64,000 nucleotides of DNA, taken from assembly GCF_013201895.1 (NCBI RefSeq), contig NZ_CP053841.1:806001-870000 (forward strand), given 5' to 3'. The notes under the pieces were generated by a model, which saw only the letters and a list, made by a program, of their open reading frames with translations, did not search any database and was not told the origin of the DNA. The translations under genes were made by a program, and so were the position numbers. Every line of letters begins with the position of its first letter. The stretch's first letter is position 1. Of the stretch, positions 44,121 to 53,121 are shown piece after piece. The stretch comes from Campylobacter blaseri. Its GTDB lineage: Bacteria > Campylobacterota > Campylobacteria > Campylobacterales > Campylobacteraceae.

Positions 44121-45146
44121 ATGCAATTAGGTTTAATATTTGGTGGCGAAAGTTATGAACATGAAATTAGTATAGTATCAGCAGTAACCCTAAAAGGTGT
44201 TTTTAAAAATAAATTAACCTATATTTTTTGTGACAAAGATAGAGATTTTTATCTAATTGAAGAAAAAAATATGAAAGCTACATATTTTAGTTCATTTGAA
44301 TATAAAAAAGCCAAACAAATAACTCTTAGAAAAGATGGTTTTTTCATAGATGGTAGATTTTCAAAAACAAAGGTCGAAACTGATGTGTATATCAATCTTA
44401 TACATGGAAAAGATGGCGAAGATGGCAAACTAGCGTCTTTATTTGAGTTTTTTAATATAAAATTTATAGGCACAAGAACCCAGAGTGCAGTGCTTAGTTA
44501 TAATAAAGTTTTAACAAAAGCATTAGCACAAATGGCAAATGTTAAAACATTAAAATATGAAGTTATAAAAAAAGGAGATATTCCAACACTTAAATATCCT
44601 TATATCTTAAAACCAGCAACTTTAGGAAGCAGTATAGGTATATCTATAGTAAAAAATCAAAATGAGCTTGAATATGCCTTAGATAGCGTTTTTGAATATG
44701 ATGATGTAGTTTTGGTTGAGCCTTTTATTGAAGGAATTAGCGAGTATAATTTAGCAGGATGCCAAATAGATGATAAAACTATATATTCTATAATAGAAGA
44801 ACCAAAGAAAAGTGAATTTTTAGATTTTGATCAAAAATATCTAAGTTTTTCTGGAAATTCTAGTGTAAATAAAGCAAATTTAAGTGAGAGTTTAACACAA
44901 CAACTAAAAGATGCATTTAAATCAATTTATAGTTGTGGCTTTGAAGGAAGTCTTATAAGGTGTGATTTTTTCGTGCAAGATGGTGTTGTTTATTTAAATG
45001 AGATTAATACAAATCCAGGAAGTCTTGCATACTATCTTTTCGATGATTTTGAAAGTGTGGTATTTGATTTAGCAAAGAGCCTTAAGGATTATAAGAAAAT
45101 AGATATAAATTATAAATATATACAAGATATATCTGTAAATAAGTAA
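44121..45146 (+). CDS. ddl: D-alanine-D-alanine ligase
   Basis: 341 residues, ATP-grasp enzyme joining two D-Ala for the peptidoglycan stem. FGGESYEHEISIVSA (N-terminal loop), YILKPATLGSSIGISIV (ATP lysine and glycine loop), and the metal site FLNEIN-like segment VYLNEINTNPGSLAYYLF. The start lies 9 bp after ruvA. A hairpin at 45147-45171 ends the unit. Confidence 0.95.
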   Translation: MQLGLIFGGESYEHEISIVSAVTLKGVFKNKLTYIFCDKDRDFYLIEEKNMKATYFSSFEYKKAKQITLRKDGFFIDGRFSKTKVETDVYINLIHGKDGEDGKLASLFEFFNIKFIGTRTQSAVLSYNKVLTKALAQMANVKTLKYEVIKKGDIPTLKYPYILKPATLGSSIGISIVKNQNELEYALDSVFEYDDVVLVEPFIEGISEYNLAGCQIDDKTIYSIIEEPKKSEFLDFDQKYLSFSGNSSVNKANLSESLTQQLKDAFKSIYSCGFEGSLIRCDFFVQDGVVYLNEINTNPGSLAYYLFDDFESVVFDLAKSLKDYKKIDINYKYIQDISVNK

Positions 45147-45171
45147 AATTTAACAAATAATATGTTAAATT
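45147..45171 (+). terminator. Hairpin after ddl
   Basis: Perfect 9-bp arms AATTTAACA and TGTTAAATT around a 7-nt loop, starting directly after the ddl stop. AT-rich and without a clean U-tract, so a moderate terminator at best. Confidence 0.45.
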
Positions 45172-45201
45172 ATATGTATTATTTTACATAAAAGAGTTTA
45201 T

Positions 45202-45429
45202 ATGGCAAGTTTTAAACAAAATGAGATATTTACAGCCACAGAAGTAGTTAGAAATTTTAGCTCAGTTTTAACAAAGGTAAGTAGTGAAGAGCTAAAAAAA
45301 GCTGTGATAGTAAAAAATAATAAATTTGAAGCTGTTATTTTGGGTATGAAAGAATACGAAAGGCTGGAAAAAGCTGTAGAGCTTTTAAATATTGTCTATT
45401 CGCAAAAAAGGCAAAAAGATGGCGATTAG
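45202..45429 (+). CDS. Phd/YefM-like small protein without a toxin partner
   Basis: 75 residues: EIFTATEVVRNFSSVLTKV, KKAVIVKNNKFEAVILGMKEYERLE. This is the Phd/YefM antitoxin fold pattern (strand, helix, VIxNNKxxAVLx, strand, ExYExL). No RelE/Doc-like gene follows; instead it overlaps the alpha/beta hydrolase by 11 bp. A small gene in this place, between ddl and the hydrolase, is also seen in C. jejuni as I recall, suggesting a housekeeping transcription regulator rather than an active antitoxin. Confidence 0.75.
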   Translation: MASFKQNEIFTATEVVRNFSSVLTKVSSEELKKAVIVKNNKFEAVILGMKEYERLEKAVELLNIVYSQKRQKDGD

Positions 45430-46816
45430 AGAGATAAAATATCATGGCAAAAATTACAAAATTAGCTATGAAATTATAAATAATCAATTTAGCGATTATA
45501 TATTGATAATACATGGTTGGGGAGCCAATAAAGAGATAATGGTAAAGGCCTTCTCTAAGCACTTTAAAAACATTAAACAAGTTTATATTGATTTGCCTGG
45601 GTTTGGAAAGAGTAATATCCATGTGCCATTAAATACAAAAGAGTATAAAAACATAGTAGAAAATTTTATAAATTCGCTTAAAACTAAGCCAAAAATCATA
45701 ATGGGACATAGTTTTGGTGGAAAAGTTGCTACTCTTTTAAATCCTGAAAATTTAGTTTTATTGAGCACTGCTGGTATAGTTGAGAAAAAATCAATTATTG
45801 TTAGGCTTAAAATAGCAATTTTTAAGGTATTTAAAGCATTGGGATTTGGCAAGCTATATACTCTATTTGCTACTAAAGATGTAGCTGGAATGGATAGAGT
45901 TATGTATGAAACCCTAAAAAATGTTGTAAACGAGGATTTTAAAAATATATTTGCAAAACATAGTGGAAATACTCTTATATTTTGGGGTGAATCAGACAAA
46001 GCTGTATCTTTAAAAAGTGGAGAGTTAATCCATAGACTTATTAAAAAAAGTCAATTTTATCCACTAAGTGGAGACCATTTTTTCTTTCTTTTACATGCCA
46101 AATTTATAGTAGATAAAATAGGTGAAAATATCAAAAATATAGATAAAAAAAGTGTATCTATGCAAGCTTTTGATGAGCTTGATGAGATCTCCGAAATAGG
46201 GGAAGTATTTACTAGAAAAACAAAGAAAAAAAATCAACCCGAAAAAGTAGAAGATGATTTAAAAGCAAAAGATGTAAAAACTGAAGATCAAAAAAATATT
46301 GATATTTCAGAAAAAAATATAAATGTTGCCATTCAGGAATTTTCATATAATAGCGAAAAAGATAGTCTTGAAGAAGATATTGAGCTAGCAATTAGTAGTG
46401 CAGAAAAACCAAAAATAGATAAAAATTTTATTAAAAATCCAATAGACAAATATAAAGATTTAGATGAAATTTCTGAAGTAGGTGAAGTATTTACTAGAAA
46501 GCCAAAAGAAAAAGATAAAAATTTTGATACTGCAAAAGAATTATCTAAAGATTTAGCTTTTAATGAATATCCGTTTAAAGATGAAAAAATAGATAAAGAA
46601 GATAGTAAAACGCACAAGCAAATAGAGCAAACATCTATAAAAGATGAAAAAAAAGAATCTGATGCTTCAAATAGAAATTTAAATGAAAAAAATAAAGAGA
46701 AAATAGACAACAAGAACGATATGGACAACAAGCCAAAAGTAAAAAGTTTCACTGAAATTTACAAAGAAAGATTAAAAAAGTCTTTTAAAGTAAAACAAAA
46801 AGAAAGTAAAGTATAA
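45419..46816 (+). CDS. Alpha/beta hydrolase with a long acidic repeat-bearing tail
   Basis: 465 residues from the ATG at 45419 (upstream in-frame ATG 45392 is deep in the previous gene). Residues about 1-240 form an alpha/beta hydrolase: oxyanion region IIHGWGANKE, nucleophile GHSFGG, late Asp in WGESDKA and His in SGDHFFF. The C-terminal 220 residues are Lys/Asp/Glu-rich and apparently disordered. A short motif occurs twice in it: ELDEISEIGEVFTRKTK and DLDEISEVGEVFTRKPK, about 100 residues apart. The substrate is unknown. The tail may be a docking or scaffold segment. It lies 3 bp before murF. Confidence 0.8.
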   Translation: MAIREIKYHGKNYKISYEIINNQFSDYILIIHGWGANKEIMVKAFSKHFKNIKQVYIDLPGFGKSNIHVPLNTKEYKNIVENFINSLKTKPKIIMGHSFGGKVATLLNPENLVLLSTAGIVEKKSIIVRLKIAIFKVFKALGFGKLYTLFATKDVAGMDRVMYETLKNVVNEDFKNIFAKHSGNTLIFWGESDKAVSLKSGELIHRLIKKSQFYPLSGDHFFFLLHAKFIVDKIGENIKNIDKKSVSMQAFDELDEISEIGEVFTRKTKKKNQPEKVEDDLKAKDVKTEDQKNIDISEKNINVAIQEFSYNSEKDSLEEDIELAISSAEKPKIDKNFIKNPIDKYKDLDEISEVGEVFTRKPKEKDKNFDTAKELSKDLAFNEYPFKDEKIDKEDSKTHKQIEQTSIKDEKKESDASNRNLNEKNKEKIDNKNDMDNKPKVKSFTEIYKERLKKSFKVKQKESKV

Positions 46817-46819
46817 AAC

Positions 46820-48256
46820 ATGGAAATAGTTATTTTTATATCACATATAGTTTTTATGTTAACAATTGGTTTTTACTTTATAACGTCGCTACAGTGGTTT
46901 TCATACAAGATTGAAAGAGTTATATTTCACTATACAAAACCTGCTTGGCATATAAGATTTTTAGCCTTACCAATTGCTTTATATTTTATATTTTTGTATG
47001 TAAATTCACTATTTTTCCTTATATATTTATATTTTTTACAAATACCATCTTTATATCTTTGGTATAAAAATCTTGATAAAAAATTAGTATTTACATCTCG
47101 TGTTAAAAGATTTTTTATTATTTTGTTTTTAACAACTATTTTTATTGATATTTTAATGTTTAATAAAGTTTCTTTACTTCCAGTTTTTATACCATTAATT
47201 TTAACACTTATTATAAGTTTTTCTTATGAAAAATATCAATTTTTACTTTATAAAAGGCAAGCCTTAAAAAAATTAAAAGATATGCCTAATTTAAAAATTA
47301 TACAAATAACTGCAAGCTATGGCAAAACTAGCATTAAAAATTTCTTGTATCAAATTTTAAAAGATGATTTTATTTGCTATAAAACACCAAGAAGCGTAAA
47401 TACTTTAGCAGGTTTAATAAAAGATATCAATGATAATCTATTAAATAATACGCAAATTTATATAGCTGAAGCAGGGGCTAGAGTTAGTGGCGATATAGAT
47501 GAAATAACAAAATTTCTTAACCCACAAATTATAGTTGTTGGCGAAATAGGGGAACAGCATATAGAGTATTTTAAAACAATTGAAAATGTTAGAAACACAA
47601 AGCTTGAAGCACTAAATTCTAGTAGATTAGAAAAAGCTTTTTTACATAGCTCTACATTAAAAAAGAGCTTTGATAAAATAACCATTTATGATGAGAATTT
47701 AAAAAATGTTAAATCAACATTAGATGGATTGAATTTTGATTTAGAATTTGATAAAACTTATACATTTAAATCTTTAATTCTAGGTAAATTTAACGCTTCA
47801 AATTTGGCTGCGTGTATACATATAGCACATTACTTAGGCATTGATGTAGAAATAATTAAAAAAAGAGTTTTAGATATTCAAAGCGTAGAACATAGATTAC
47901 AAAAGATTCAAAATGATAAAAAATTTATAATTGATGATAGCTTTAACGGTAATTTTAAAGGGATGAGTGATAGCTATGAATTGGTTAGCAGTTTTAAAGG
48001 AAGAAAAGTTATAGTCACTCCAGGTATAATAGAAAGCACAGAAGATGATAATATAAAATTAGCAAAAATAATTAATGAAAAATTTGATTTTGTAATCGCT
48101 ACAGGCGACTTAAATGCTAAAATCTTTAAAGAAAATATAGATAGTGATAAGTTATTTATACTAGAAAATAAGTCTAACTTAGTAGGTGCTTTAGCAGAAA
48201 AAACTAAAGAGGGAGATTTAATACTATTTTCCAACGATGCTCCAAATTTTATATAA
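46820..48256 (+). CDS. murF: MurF with an N-terminal membrane domain
   Basis: 478 residues. The first 145 or so form four to five hydrophobic helices, an extension absent from E. coli MurF but usual in Campylobacter. The Mur-ligase part follows: an ATP loop reading TASYGKTSIKNF where most Mur ligases have a TGTxGKT form, EAGARVSGDI, a carbamylated-Lys/Asn region, and DDSFNGNFKGM. It adds D-Ala-D-Ala to UDP-MurNAc-tripeptide, using the product of the nearby ddl. The membrane anchor may channel precursor to MraY/MurG. Confidence 0.9.
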   Translation: MEIVIFISHIVFMLTIGFYFITSLQWFSYKIERVIFHYTKPAWHIRFLALPIALYFIFLYVNSLFFLIYLYFLQIPSLYLWYKNLDKKLVFTSRVKRFFIILFLTTIFIDILMFNKVSLLPVFIPLILTLIISFSYEKYQFLLYKRQALKKLKDMPNLKIIQITASYGKTSIKNFLYQILKDDFICYKTPRSVNTLAGLIKDINDNLLNNTQIYIAEAGARVSGDIDEITKFLNPQIIVVGEIGEQHIEYFKTIENVRNTKLEALNSSRLEKAFLHSSTLKKSFDKITIYDENLKNVKSTLDGLNFDLEFDKTYTFKSLILGKFNASNLAACIHIAHYLGIDVEIIKKRVLDIQSVEHRLQKIQNDKKFIIDDSFNGNFKGMSDSYELVSSFKGRKVIVTPGIIESTEDDNIKLAKIINEKFDFVIATGDLNAKIFKENIDSDKLFILENKSNLVGALAEKTKEGDLILFSNDAPNFI

Positions 48257-48346
48257 CTTAAATATAAAGACATCTTTAATATTTTAAACAAAATTAAAGA
48301 AAAATGGTAGTGTTTTTAAATTGTTTTAATTATTTTTATTGTAAAA

Positions 48347-48370
48347 TGAGAATAATATTTATTATTATAC
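48347..48370 (+). promoter_or_regulatory. Fur-box-like palindrome upstream of dba-dsbI
   Basis: An AT-rich palindrome with arms AATAAT (48351-48356) and ATTATT (48361-48366) in the context TGAGAATAAT...TATTATTATAC resembles a Fur box. It lies about 45-70 bp before dba. Iron/Fur control of dba-dsbI is known in C. jejuni, which supports it. The rest of the gap 48257-48415 shows no gene. Confidence 0.45.
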
Positions 48371-48415
48371 AAATCTATTTAATAGTAAATATTTAAACAA
48401 TTTTAAAGGATAAGG

Positions 48416-48583
48416 ATGGAGTTTTTACAACTACTACTGATTTTGGTTAGCATAATAATTATTATACTAAAACCTAAACAAGAAAAATTAGCATTCACTA
48501 TACTCGTGGTATCTTGGATTTTTATGATTTATTTTTACATTGGACACAAGTCAGGTGGCTTGTTAACCAATATGAATCTATAA
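48416..48583 (+). CDS. dba: Dba, small membrane protein paired with DsbI
   Basis: 55 residues: a membrane helix (LQLLLILVSIIIIIL), a KPKQEK turn and a second helix (LAFTILVVSWIFMIYFYIG). AAGGAT-AAGG lies upstream. Length, topology and place 10 bp before dsbI match C. jejuni dba, whose translation is needed for dsbI expression because of mRNA folding. The protein's own function in disulfide formation is less clear. Confidence 0.8.
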   Translation: MEFLQLLLILVSIIIIILKPKQEKLAFTILVVSWIFMIYFYIGHKSGGLLTNMNL

Positions 48584-48593
48584 AAGGCATAGT

Positions 48594-50108
48594 ATGAGTG
48601 AATTGAGAAAAACAAAACTTTTTTATGGTTTAATGTGCGCTGCAGGATTTTTAATAATACTTCTGCCTGTTGGTATAGCAAATTTCTATTTTGGCTATAT
48701 TTTAAAAGATAGTCCTTGCACGCTTTGTTGGGGACAAAGAGAAGCTATGATATTTATAGGTGTTATGGCTCTTTTTATAGTTCGTTATGGAATGAAAGCT
48801 AGATATGTTGCTATGCTTTTAATAATGACAGCTTTTGGGCTTTGGCAGTCTTTTGCCCACTATGGAAATCATGCTCATAGAGACCTTGATCAAGGATTTG
48901 GACTTGCAGTTTTTGGGATTCATACATATTTTTGGGCTGAAGTTGTTTTTTGGGCTGTTGTGCTTTTACTTGGTATTATATTTTTCTTTGCACCCAAATT
49001 TGAATCTATAAATGATGAAGTTGGTAAAGATGGATATAGAGAACTTAAAAAACCAGCTTTAATAGCTTTTATAGTATCGGCTATAATTATTGCTTCAAAC
49101 CTATTTCAGGCATTTGTAAGCACAGGACTTCCTCCGCATTATGGACAGGGTGATCCTGTTCGTTTTACGCTAAATAAAAAATATATTATTTGGGATGATT
49201 CAGGCTATAAAAATCATTTTAAAAAAATATCTTTTTTAGGAAAAAGAGATGTTAAGGCACCTGATTATGCTTTTGCACCAGCTAGTAAAAAATTAGGTGT
49301 GGTTTTTGATAATAACCCAAGCAATGCTCCTTTAAATATAGATAATTTTCTTGAAATAACAAATAAAGAAATTTTAAATTTTGATAAACCTATAAATTCA
49401 ATTGATTACATCAGAGGTGAATTTGTAATTAGCTCAAAATGGGAAGTTTTCTTTGCAGATAGTAACTTTAAGACAACTAGATATTTCCAACTTGATCCAT
49501 ATTTTTCAGCAACTATAGATCCTATAATTGGCATTGTTCCATTTATGGATGATAAATATATGCTAATGGGTTCTAATAAAACATTTTTAAGATTTGCTAA
49601 AAACGATAATGCAGATGAAACTTTACAATATGCTGATTTTATCAAAGGTAATGATAAATTTGAAGGTCAAGGTAAAAATCTTGGTCGTGGTAGAGTTGAT
49701 ACTGTTAGGTCCAAATTCCACCATATAGCAAGTGTTACTACTGATGGAAAATACATATATATGGCAACTGTTCCTAATAATAAAAATAGCAAAGATTTTG
49801 TTATATCTAAAATTTTAGCAAGTGATAGAATGCTTTCAGGAGAATTTACACCAAAGGCTAATCTAAAAGACGGTAAAACATTAGGCGATTTATATATAAC
49901 TTCTATGCTTTATAATGACGGTAAAATTTTTGCTCTTAGCAAAAATCATAATGTAATTGTTATTATAGATTTAGCAAGGGAAGAGATTATAGAAACTATA
50001 TCGTTTCCAAGTGAAATTAAAAACGCAAGAAGTCTTTTTATAAAAGATAATATGTTAAATATACTATCATATCAAGATGGTAAAAACATACTTTATACTC
50101 TAAGATAG
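48594..50108 (+). CDS. dsbI: DsbI, DsbB-like thiol oxidase with a periplasmic propeller domain
   Basis: 504 residues. An N-terminal DsbB-like part with four to five helices and the redox pair C42-C45 (SPCTLCWGQREAM), then a large periplasmic region (about 185-504) of beta-strand repeats typical of the DsbI propeller. It should reoxidise a periplasmic DsbA-type protein using quinone. The second DsbB cysteine pair is not evident, as in other DsbI proteins. A terminator follows at 50112-50134. Confidence 0.92.
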   Translation: MSELRKTKLFYGLMCAAGFLIILLPVGIANFYFGYILKDSPCTLCWGQREAMIFIGVMALFIVRYGMKARYVAMLLIMTAFGLWQSFAHYGNHAHRDLDQGFGLAVFGIHTYFWAEVVFWAVVLLLGIIFFFAPKFESINDEVGKDGYRELKKPALIAFIVSAIIIASNLFQAFVSTGLPPHYGQGDPVRFTLNKKYIIWDDSGYKNHFKKISFLGKRDVKAPDYAFAPASKKLGVVFDNNPSNAPLNIDNFLEITNKEILNFDKPINSIDYIRGEFVISSKWEVFFADSNFKTTRYFQLDPYFSATIDPIIGIVPFMDDKYMLMGSNKTFLRFAKNDNADETLQYADFIKGNDKFEGQGKNLGRGRVDTVRSKFHHIASVTTDGKYIYMATVPNNKNSKDFVISKILASDRMLSGEFTPKANLKDGKTLGDLYITSMLYNDGKIFALSKNHNVIVIIDLAREEIIETISFPSEIKNARSLFIKDNMLNILSYQDGKNILYTLR

Positions 50109-50111
50109 ATG

Positions 50112-50134
50112 ATAGAGCCCAATCTGGGCTTTAT
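50112..50134. terminator. Bidirectional terminator between dsbI and the UbiB-like gene
   Basis: Arms ATAGAGCCCA and TGGGCTTTAT (10 bp with one G:U) around a 3-nt loop, followed on the plus strand by CTATTTTCT. It lies between two convergent genes and could serve both. Confidence 0.8.
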
Positions 50135-51664
50135 CTATTTTCTATACAGTAGTTTTAACACACCAATTATAAAAATAAAAGATGAAAATAGTATCAAGTC
50201 CTTATCATAAATAAGCATAAAAAAAGATATAAATATTAAAACTAAACTAAAAATTATAGAGTTTATTTGCTCATCAATAGCTTTTTTAAAGTAGCTAAGT
50301 TGAAGTTTGGAAAGTTCAACCTCTAATTCCCCTTGACCTATTTTATAAAATGTATTTTTGAAATTTTCAATATTATCAGGAATTTGCGTTAGCTCATCTA
50401 TGAGTGTTTCAACTAAGGTATCTTTTGCCCCAAAAGCTCTTGGAATATTTTTGGTAAGTATAGGAAGAATGTCTTTTATTCCATTAAAATTCTCTATATA
50501 TGTTGTCCCAAGTCCTTCTATAATAGCACTAACTCTAAGGATGTATATTGCTTCTGCTGGAAGTTTAAAAGGAAATTTTCTAGTATTTTGCATTAGTTCT
50601 TCCATCAGCTTTTGCATATTAGAACTACTTAAAGCGTCATTAGAAAAAATTTCAAAAACTCTTTCTACAAATTCAGCAAGTAATACGTTTGGCGTCTCAT
50701 AAGCAGATATTCCAAGCTTTTTAGATGCTGCTATATATTTTATGTAATCTTGGTTATTTGCAGCCTGTAAAAGTGATATTATAGCAAGTCTAGTCTCATT
50801 TGGGACAGTTTTAACCATTCCAAAATCAAGAAGTATAACCTCTGAGTTTTTATTTACTAAAACATTTCCGGGGTGTGGGTCTGCATGAAAATATCCATTT
50901 ATAAGCATCTGTTCAACATAAGATAGAACTAAAATATTTATAGCTTTTTTAATATCAATATTGTATTTTTTTATATTTTTTCTATCATCAAACCTAAACC
51001 CCTCTTCAAAACTCATAACAAGCATACTCTCGTTGCAATACTCTTTATATATATTTGGAGTTTTAATATCTAAGTTTTTATATATTTTTTTAAATTTTTC
51101 TAAATTTAAAAGCTCAATTCTCATATTTACTTCTTTAATAATAGTATCAGAAAATTCACTTATAACTGCTTCAAGCGAGTTTTTAGTATAGTGAGAAAAA
51201 AGCGGTTTAAATAAACTATTAAGAGTATTTATAATTGTAATATCAGTTTTTACTTGTTTTTCGATCCCAACTCTTCTTAGTTTAACAGCTACCTTTGTGC
51301 CATCTTTTAAATATGCTTCGTGAACTTGTCCAATAGAGGCTGCTGCAATAGGAGTTGTGTTAAAAGTTTTAAATTTAGAAATATCAAATTTAGATAACTC
51401 AACTTTACTCATAGGTGGCAATTCATCATGTATTTTTTTAAGTTCATTTAGATATTTAGATGAGAAAAAGTCACTTCTAGTTGCTAAAACTTGAGCTAGT
51501 TTTATAAAACTAGCTCCAAGACTGTTTATATATAAAGATATTTTTTCTGCTTTAATTGGTTTAATAAAAAAGATAGAATCTTTTTTTCTAATAAGCAGAA
51601 AAAAAGTTAGTAGAAGATGAAAAATATTCCAAATTCTTATAGGGTTATAGGAATTTCTTCTCAA
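50135..51664 (-). CDS. UbiB/AarF-family (ABC1) atypical kinase
   Basis: 509 residues. Ala-rich nucleotide loop AAASIGQVHEAY, VAVKLRR with the ATP Lys, catalytic HADPHPGNVL and metal-binding LLDFGMV are all present; two C-terminal hydrophobic helices anchor it. The family-defining KxGQ motif reads KLAQ here (GASFIKLAQVLATR), a Gly to Ala change. UbiB proteins support quinone synthesis or lipid distribution; this organism group makes menaquinone. The start is TTG at 51664 with GAGGAAA upstream, overlapping the previous gene by 20 bp. Confidence 0.88.
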   Translation of the reverse strand: MRRNSYNPIRIWNIFHLLLTFFLLIRKKDSIFFIKPIKAEKISLYINSLGASFIKLAQVLATRSDFFSSKYLNELKKIHDELPPMSKVELSKFDISKFKTFNTTPIAAASIGQVHEAYLKDGTKVAVKLRRVGIEKQVKTDITIINTLNSLFKPLFSHYTKNSLEAVISEFSDTIIKEVNMRIELLNLEKFKKIYKNLDIKTPNIYKEYCNESMLVMSFEEGFRFDDRKNIKKYNIDIKKAINILVLSYVEQMLINGYFHADPHPGNVLVNKNSEVILLDFGMVKTVPNETRLAIISLLQAANNQDYIKYIAASKKLGISAYETPNVLLAEFVERVFEIFSNDALSSSNMQKLMEELMQNTRKFPFKLPAEAIYILRVSAIIEGLGTTYIENFNGIKDILPILTKNIPRAFGAKDTLVETLIDELTQIPDNIENFKNTFYKIGQGELEVELSKLQLSYFKKAIDEQINSIIFSLVLIFISFFMLIYDKDLILFSSFIFIIGVLKLLYRK

Positions 51665-51923
51665 TTTTTTCCTCTAAAGCTTTTATATCATCTTTTGTAG
51701 CTATGTTAAATTCTTCAATTAACTCTTTAATGAACTTTTTCTTAGCATCACAATGTTTGCTGTGTTCTTCTTCTCCCTTATTATAAAGATTTTTTAAAAA
51801 ATCTTTACTATCTTCTTTACTAATTTTACCTTTTTCTTCCAAAGCTTTTAGCTCTTTTTCAATTCTTTCTTTAGCTTCCAAAAAGCCACCAAGTCCTATA
51901 TAAAATAGATCTTTAAACATCAT
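51645..51923 (-). CDS. Phasin/PhaF-like small coiled-coil protein
   Basis: 92 residues: FKDLFYIGLGGFLEAKERIEKELKALEEKGKIS, then a charged helical stretch and KDDIKALEEKIEKKF. The pattern matches small phasin-superfamily or PHA-regulator-like proteins often found next to UbiB-like kinases. A coiled coil is likely. It overlaps ackA by 4 bp and the kinase by 20 bp. Function unclear; no PHA synthesis gene is in view. Confidence 0.7.
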   Translation of the reverse strand: MMFKDLFYIGLGGFLEAKERIEKELKALEEKGKISKEDSKDFLKNLYNKGEEEHSKHCDAKKKFIKELIEEFNIATKDDIKALEEKIEKKFL

Positions 51924-53119
51924 TTACTCCTTTTTAATAGTTCTTTTGTCTCTATTGCAATTGCAAGTTCTTCATTTGTAGGAACAACTAAAGCTTTTAT
52001 TGGTGAGTTTTGTTTTGTTATATATCTTGTTTTATTGCTTTGAAGATGATTCAAATCATTATCTAGCTCTATTCCAAAATGAGAAATAGCGTTGCACACA
52101 TCATTTCTTAACAGCGAAGAGTTTTCTCCAACTCCTGCTGTGAATATTATAGCATCAAGTTTGCCTATAAGTGCATAATAAGCACCAATATATTTTACAA
52201 TTCTTCTTATATACATTTTATAAGCAAGTAGACATCTTTCAGAGTTGTTTTTTATGCCTTCTTTGATTTTCCTTACATCGCTTGTTCCAGCAATACCTAA
52301 AAGCCCACTTTTTTTGTTTAAAATATCATCAATTTCATCTAATGTTTTCCCATCTTGCGTGGCAATGTATGATAAAACAGTCGGATCAATATCCCCACTT
52401 CTTGTTCCCATCATAAGCCCCTCAAGAGGAGAAAGCCCCATGGATGTATCTATGCTTTTTCCATTTTTTATAGCAGTAGCACTTGCGCCATTGCCTATAT
52501 GAAGTGTTATAGCATTAAAATTATCTATATTAACCCCCATGAAATTTGCAGCTAATTCGCTTGCATATTTATGCGAGGTTCCGTGAAAGCCATATTTTCT
52601 AATATCATATTTTTCATAGTACTCATAAGGAATTGCATATAAATAGGCCTCTTTATCCATTGTTTGATGAAATACAGTGTCAAAAACCGCAACATTTAGA
52701 ACGCCTTTTGCCTCCTCAAGAGCACTTTTTATACCCTCTAACGCACCTGGATTATGAAGAGGTGCTAAGGGTATAACTTCTTTAATAAGTCTAATAGCTT
52801 CATCATCAATTATAACCGAGTTTTTAAATGTTTTGCCACCATGAACAACTCTATGACCTATACCATCAACCTCATTCATACTGTTTAAAACACCAGCTTT
52901 TTTGAGCATAGCATTGATTATCTCTACAGCATCATGGTGATCTTTTATATATGTTATCTTTTCTGTAAGTCTATTTGTTTTTAAAACTTTTATTTTGGCT
53001 TGAGAATGCTCATTTCCTATCTCTTCTATAAGTCCAATTGCTAAACTACTATTGTTGTTCATATCAAAAACTTGAAATTTAATTGAGCTACTGCCTGCGT
53101 TTAAAACTAAAATTTTCAT
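51920..53119 (-). CDS. ackA: Acetate kinase
   Basis: 399 residues, ASKHA-fold. NAGSSSIKFQV (phosphate 1 loop), GIGHRVVHGG, FDTVFHQTM, HGTSHKYAS and HIGNGASATAI are clear; also the DTSMGLSPLEGLMMGTRSGDIDP signature. With Pta it interconverts acetyl-CoA and acetate with ATP. It lies 2 bp after pta. Confidence 0.97.
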   Translation of the reverse strand: MKILVLNAGSSSIKFQVFDMNNNSSLAIGLIEEIGNEHSQAKIKVLKTNRLTEKITYIKDHHDAVEIINAMLKKAGVLNSMNEVDGIGHRVVHGGKTFKNSVIIDDEAIRLIKEVIPLAPLHNPGALEGIKSALEEAKGVLNVAVFDTVFHQTMDKEAYLYAIPYEYYEKYDIRKYGFHGTSHKYASELAANFMGVNIDNFNAITLHIGNGASATAIKNGKSIDTSMGLSPLEGLMMGTRSGDIDPTVLSYIATQDGKTLDEIDDILNKKSGLLGIAGTSDVRKIKEGIKNNSERCLLAYKMYIRRIVKYIGAYYALIGKLDAIIFTAGVGENSSLLRNDVCNAISHFGIELDNDLNHLQSNKTRYITKQNSPIKALVVPTNEELAIAIETKELLKRSK

Positions 53120-53121
53120 TG

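Noticed and set aside
46333-46752. 139-codon open frame on the minus strand
   Set aside because: Its long Ser/Leu/Phe run is the antisense of the Lys/Asp/Glu-rich hydrolase tail; no independent coding evidence.
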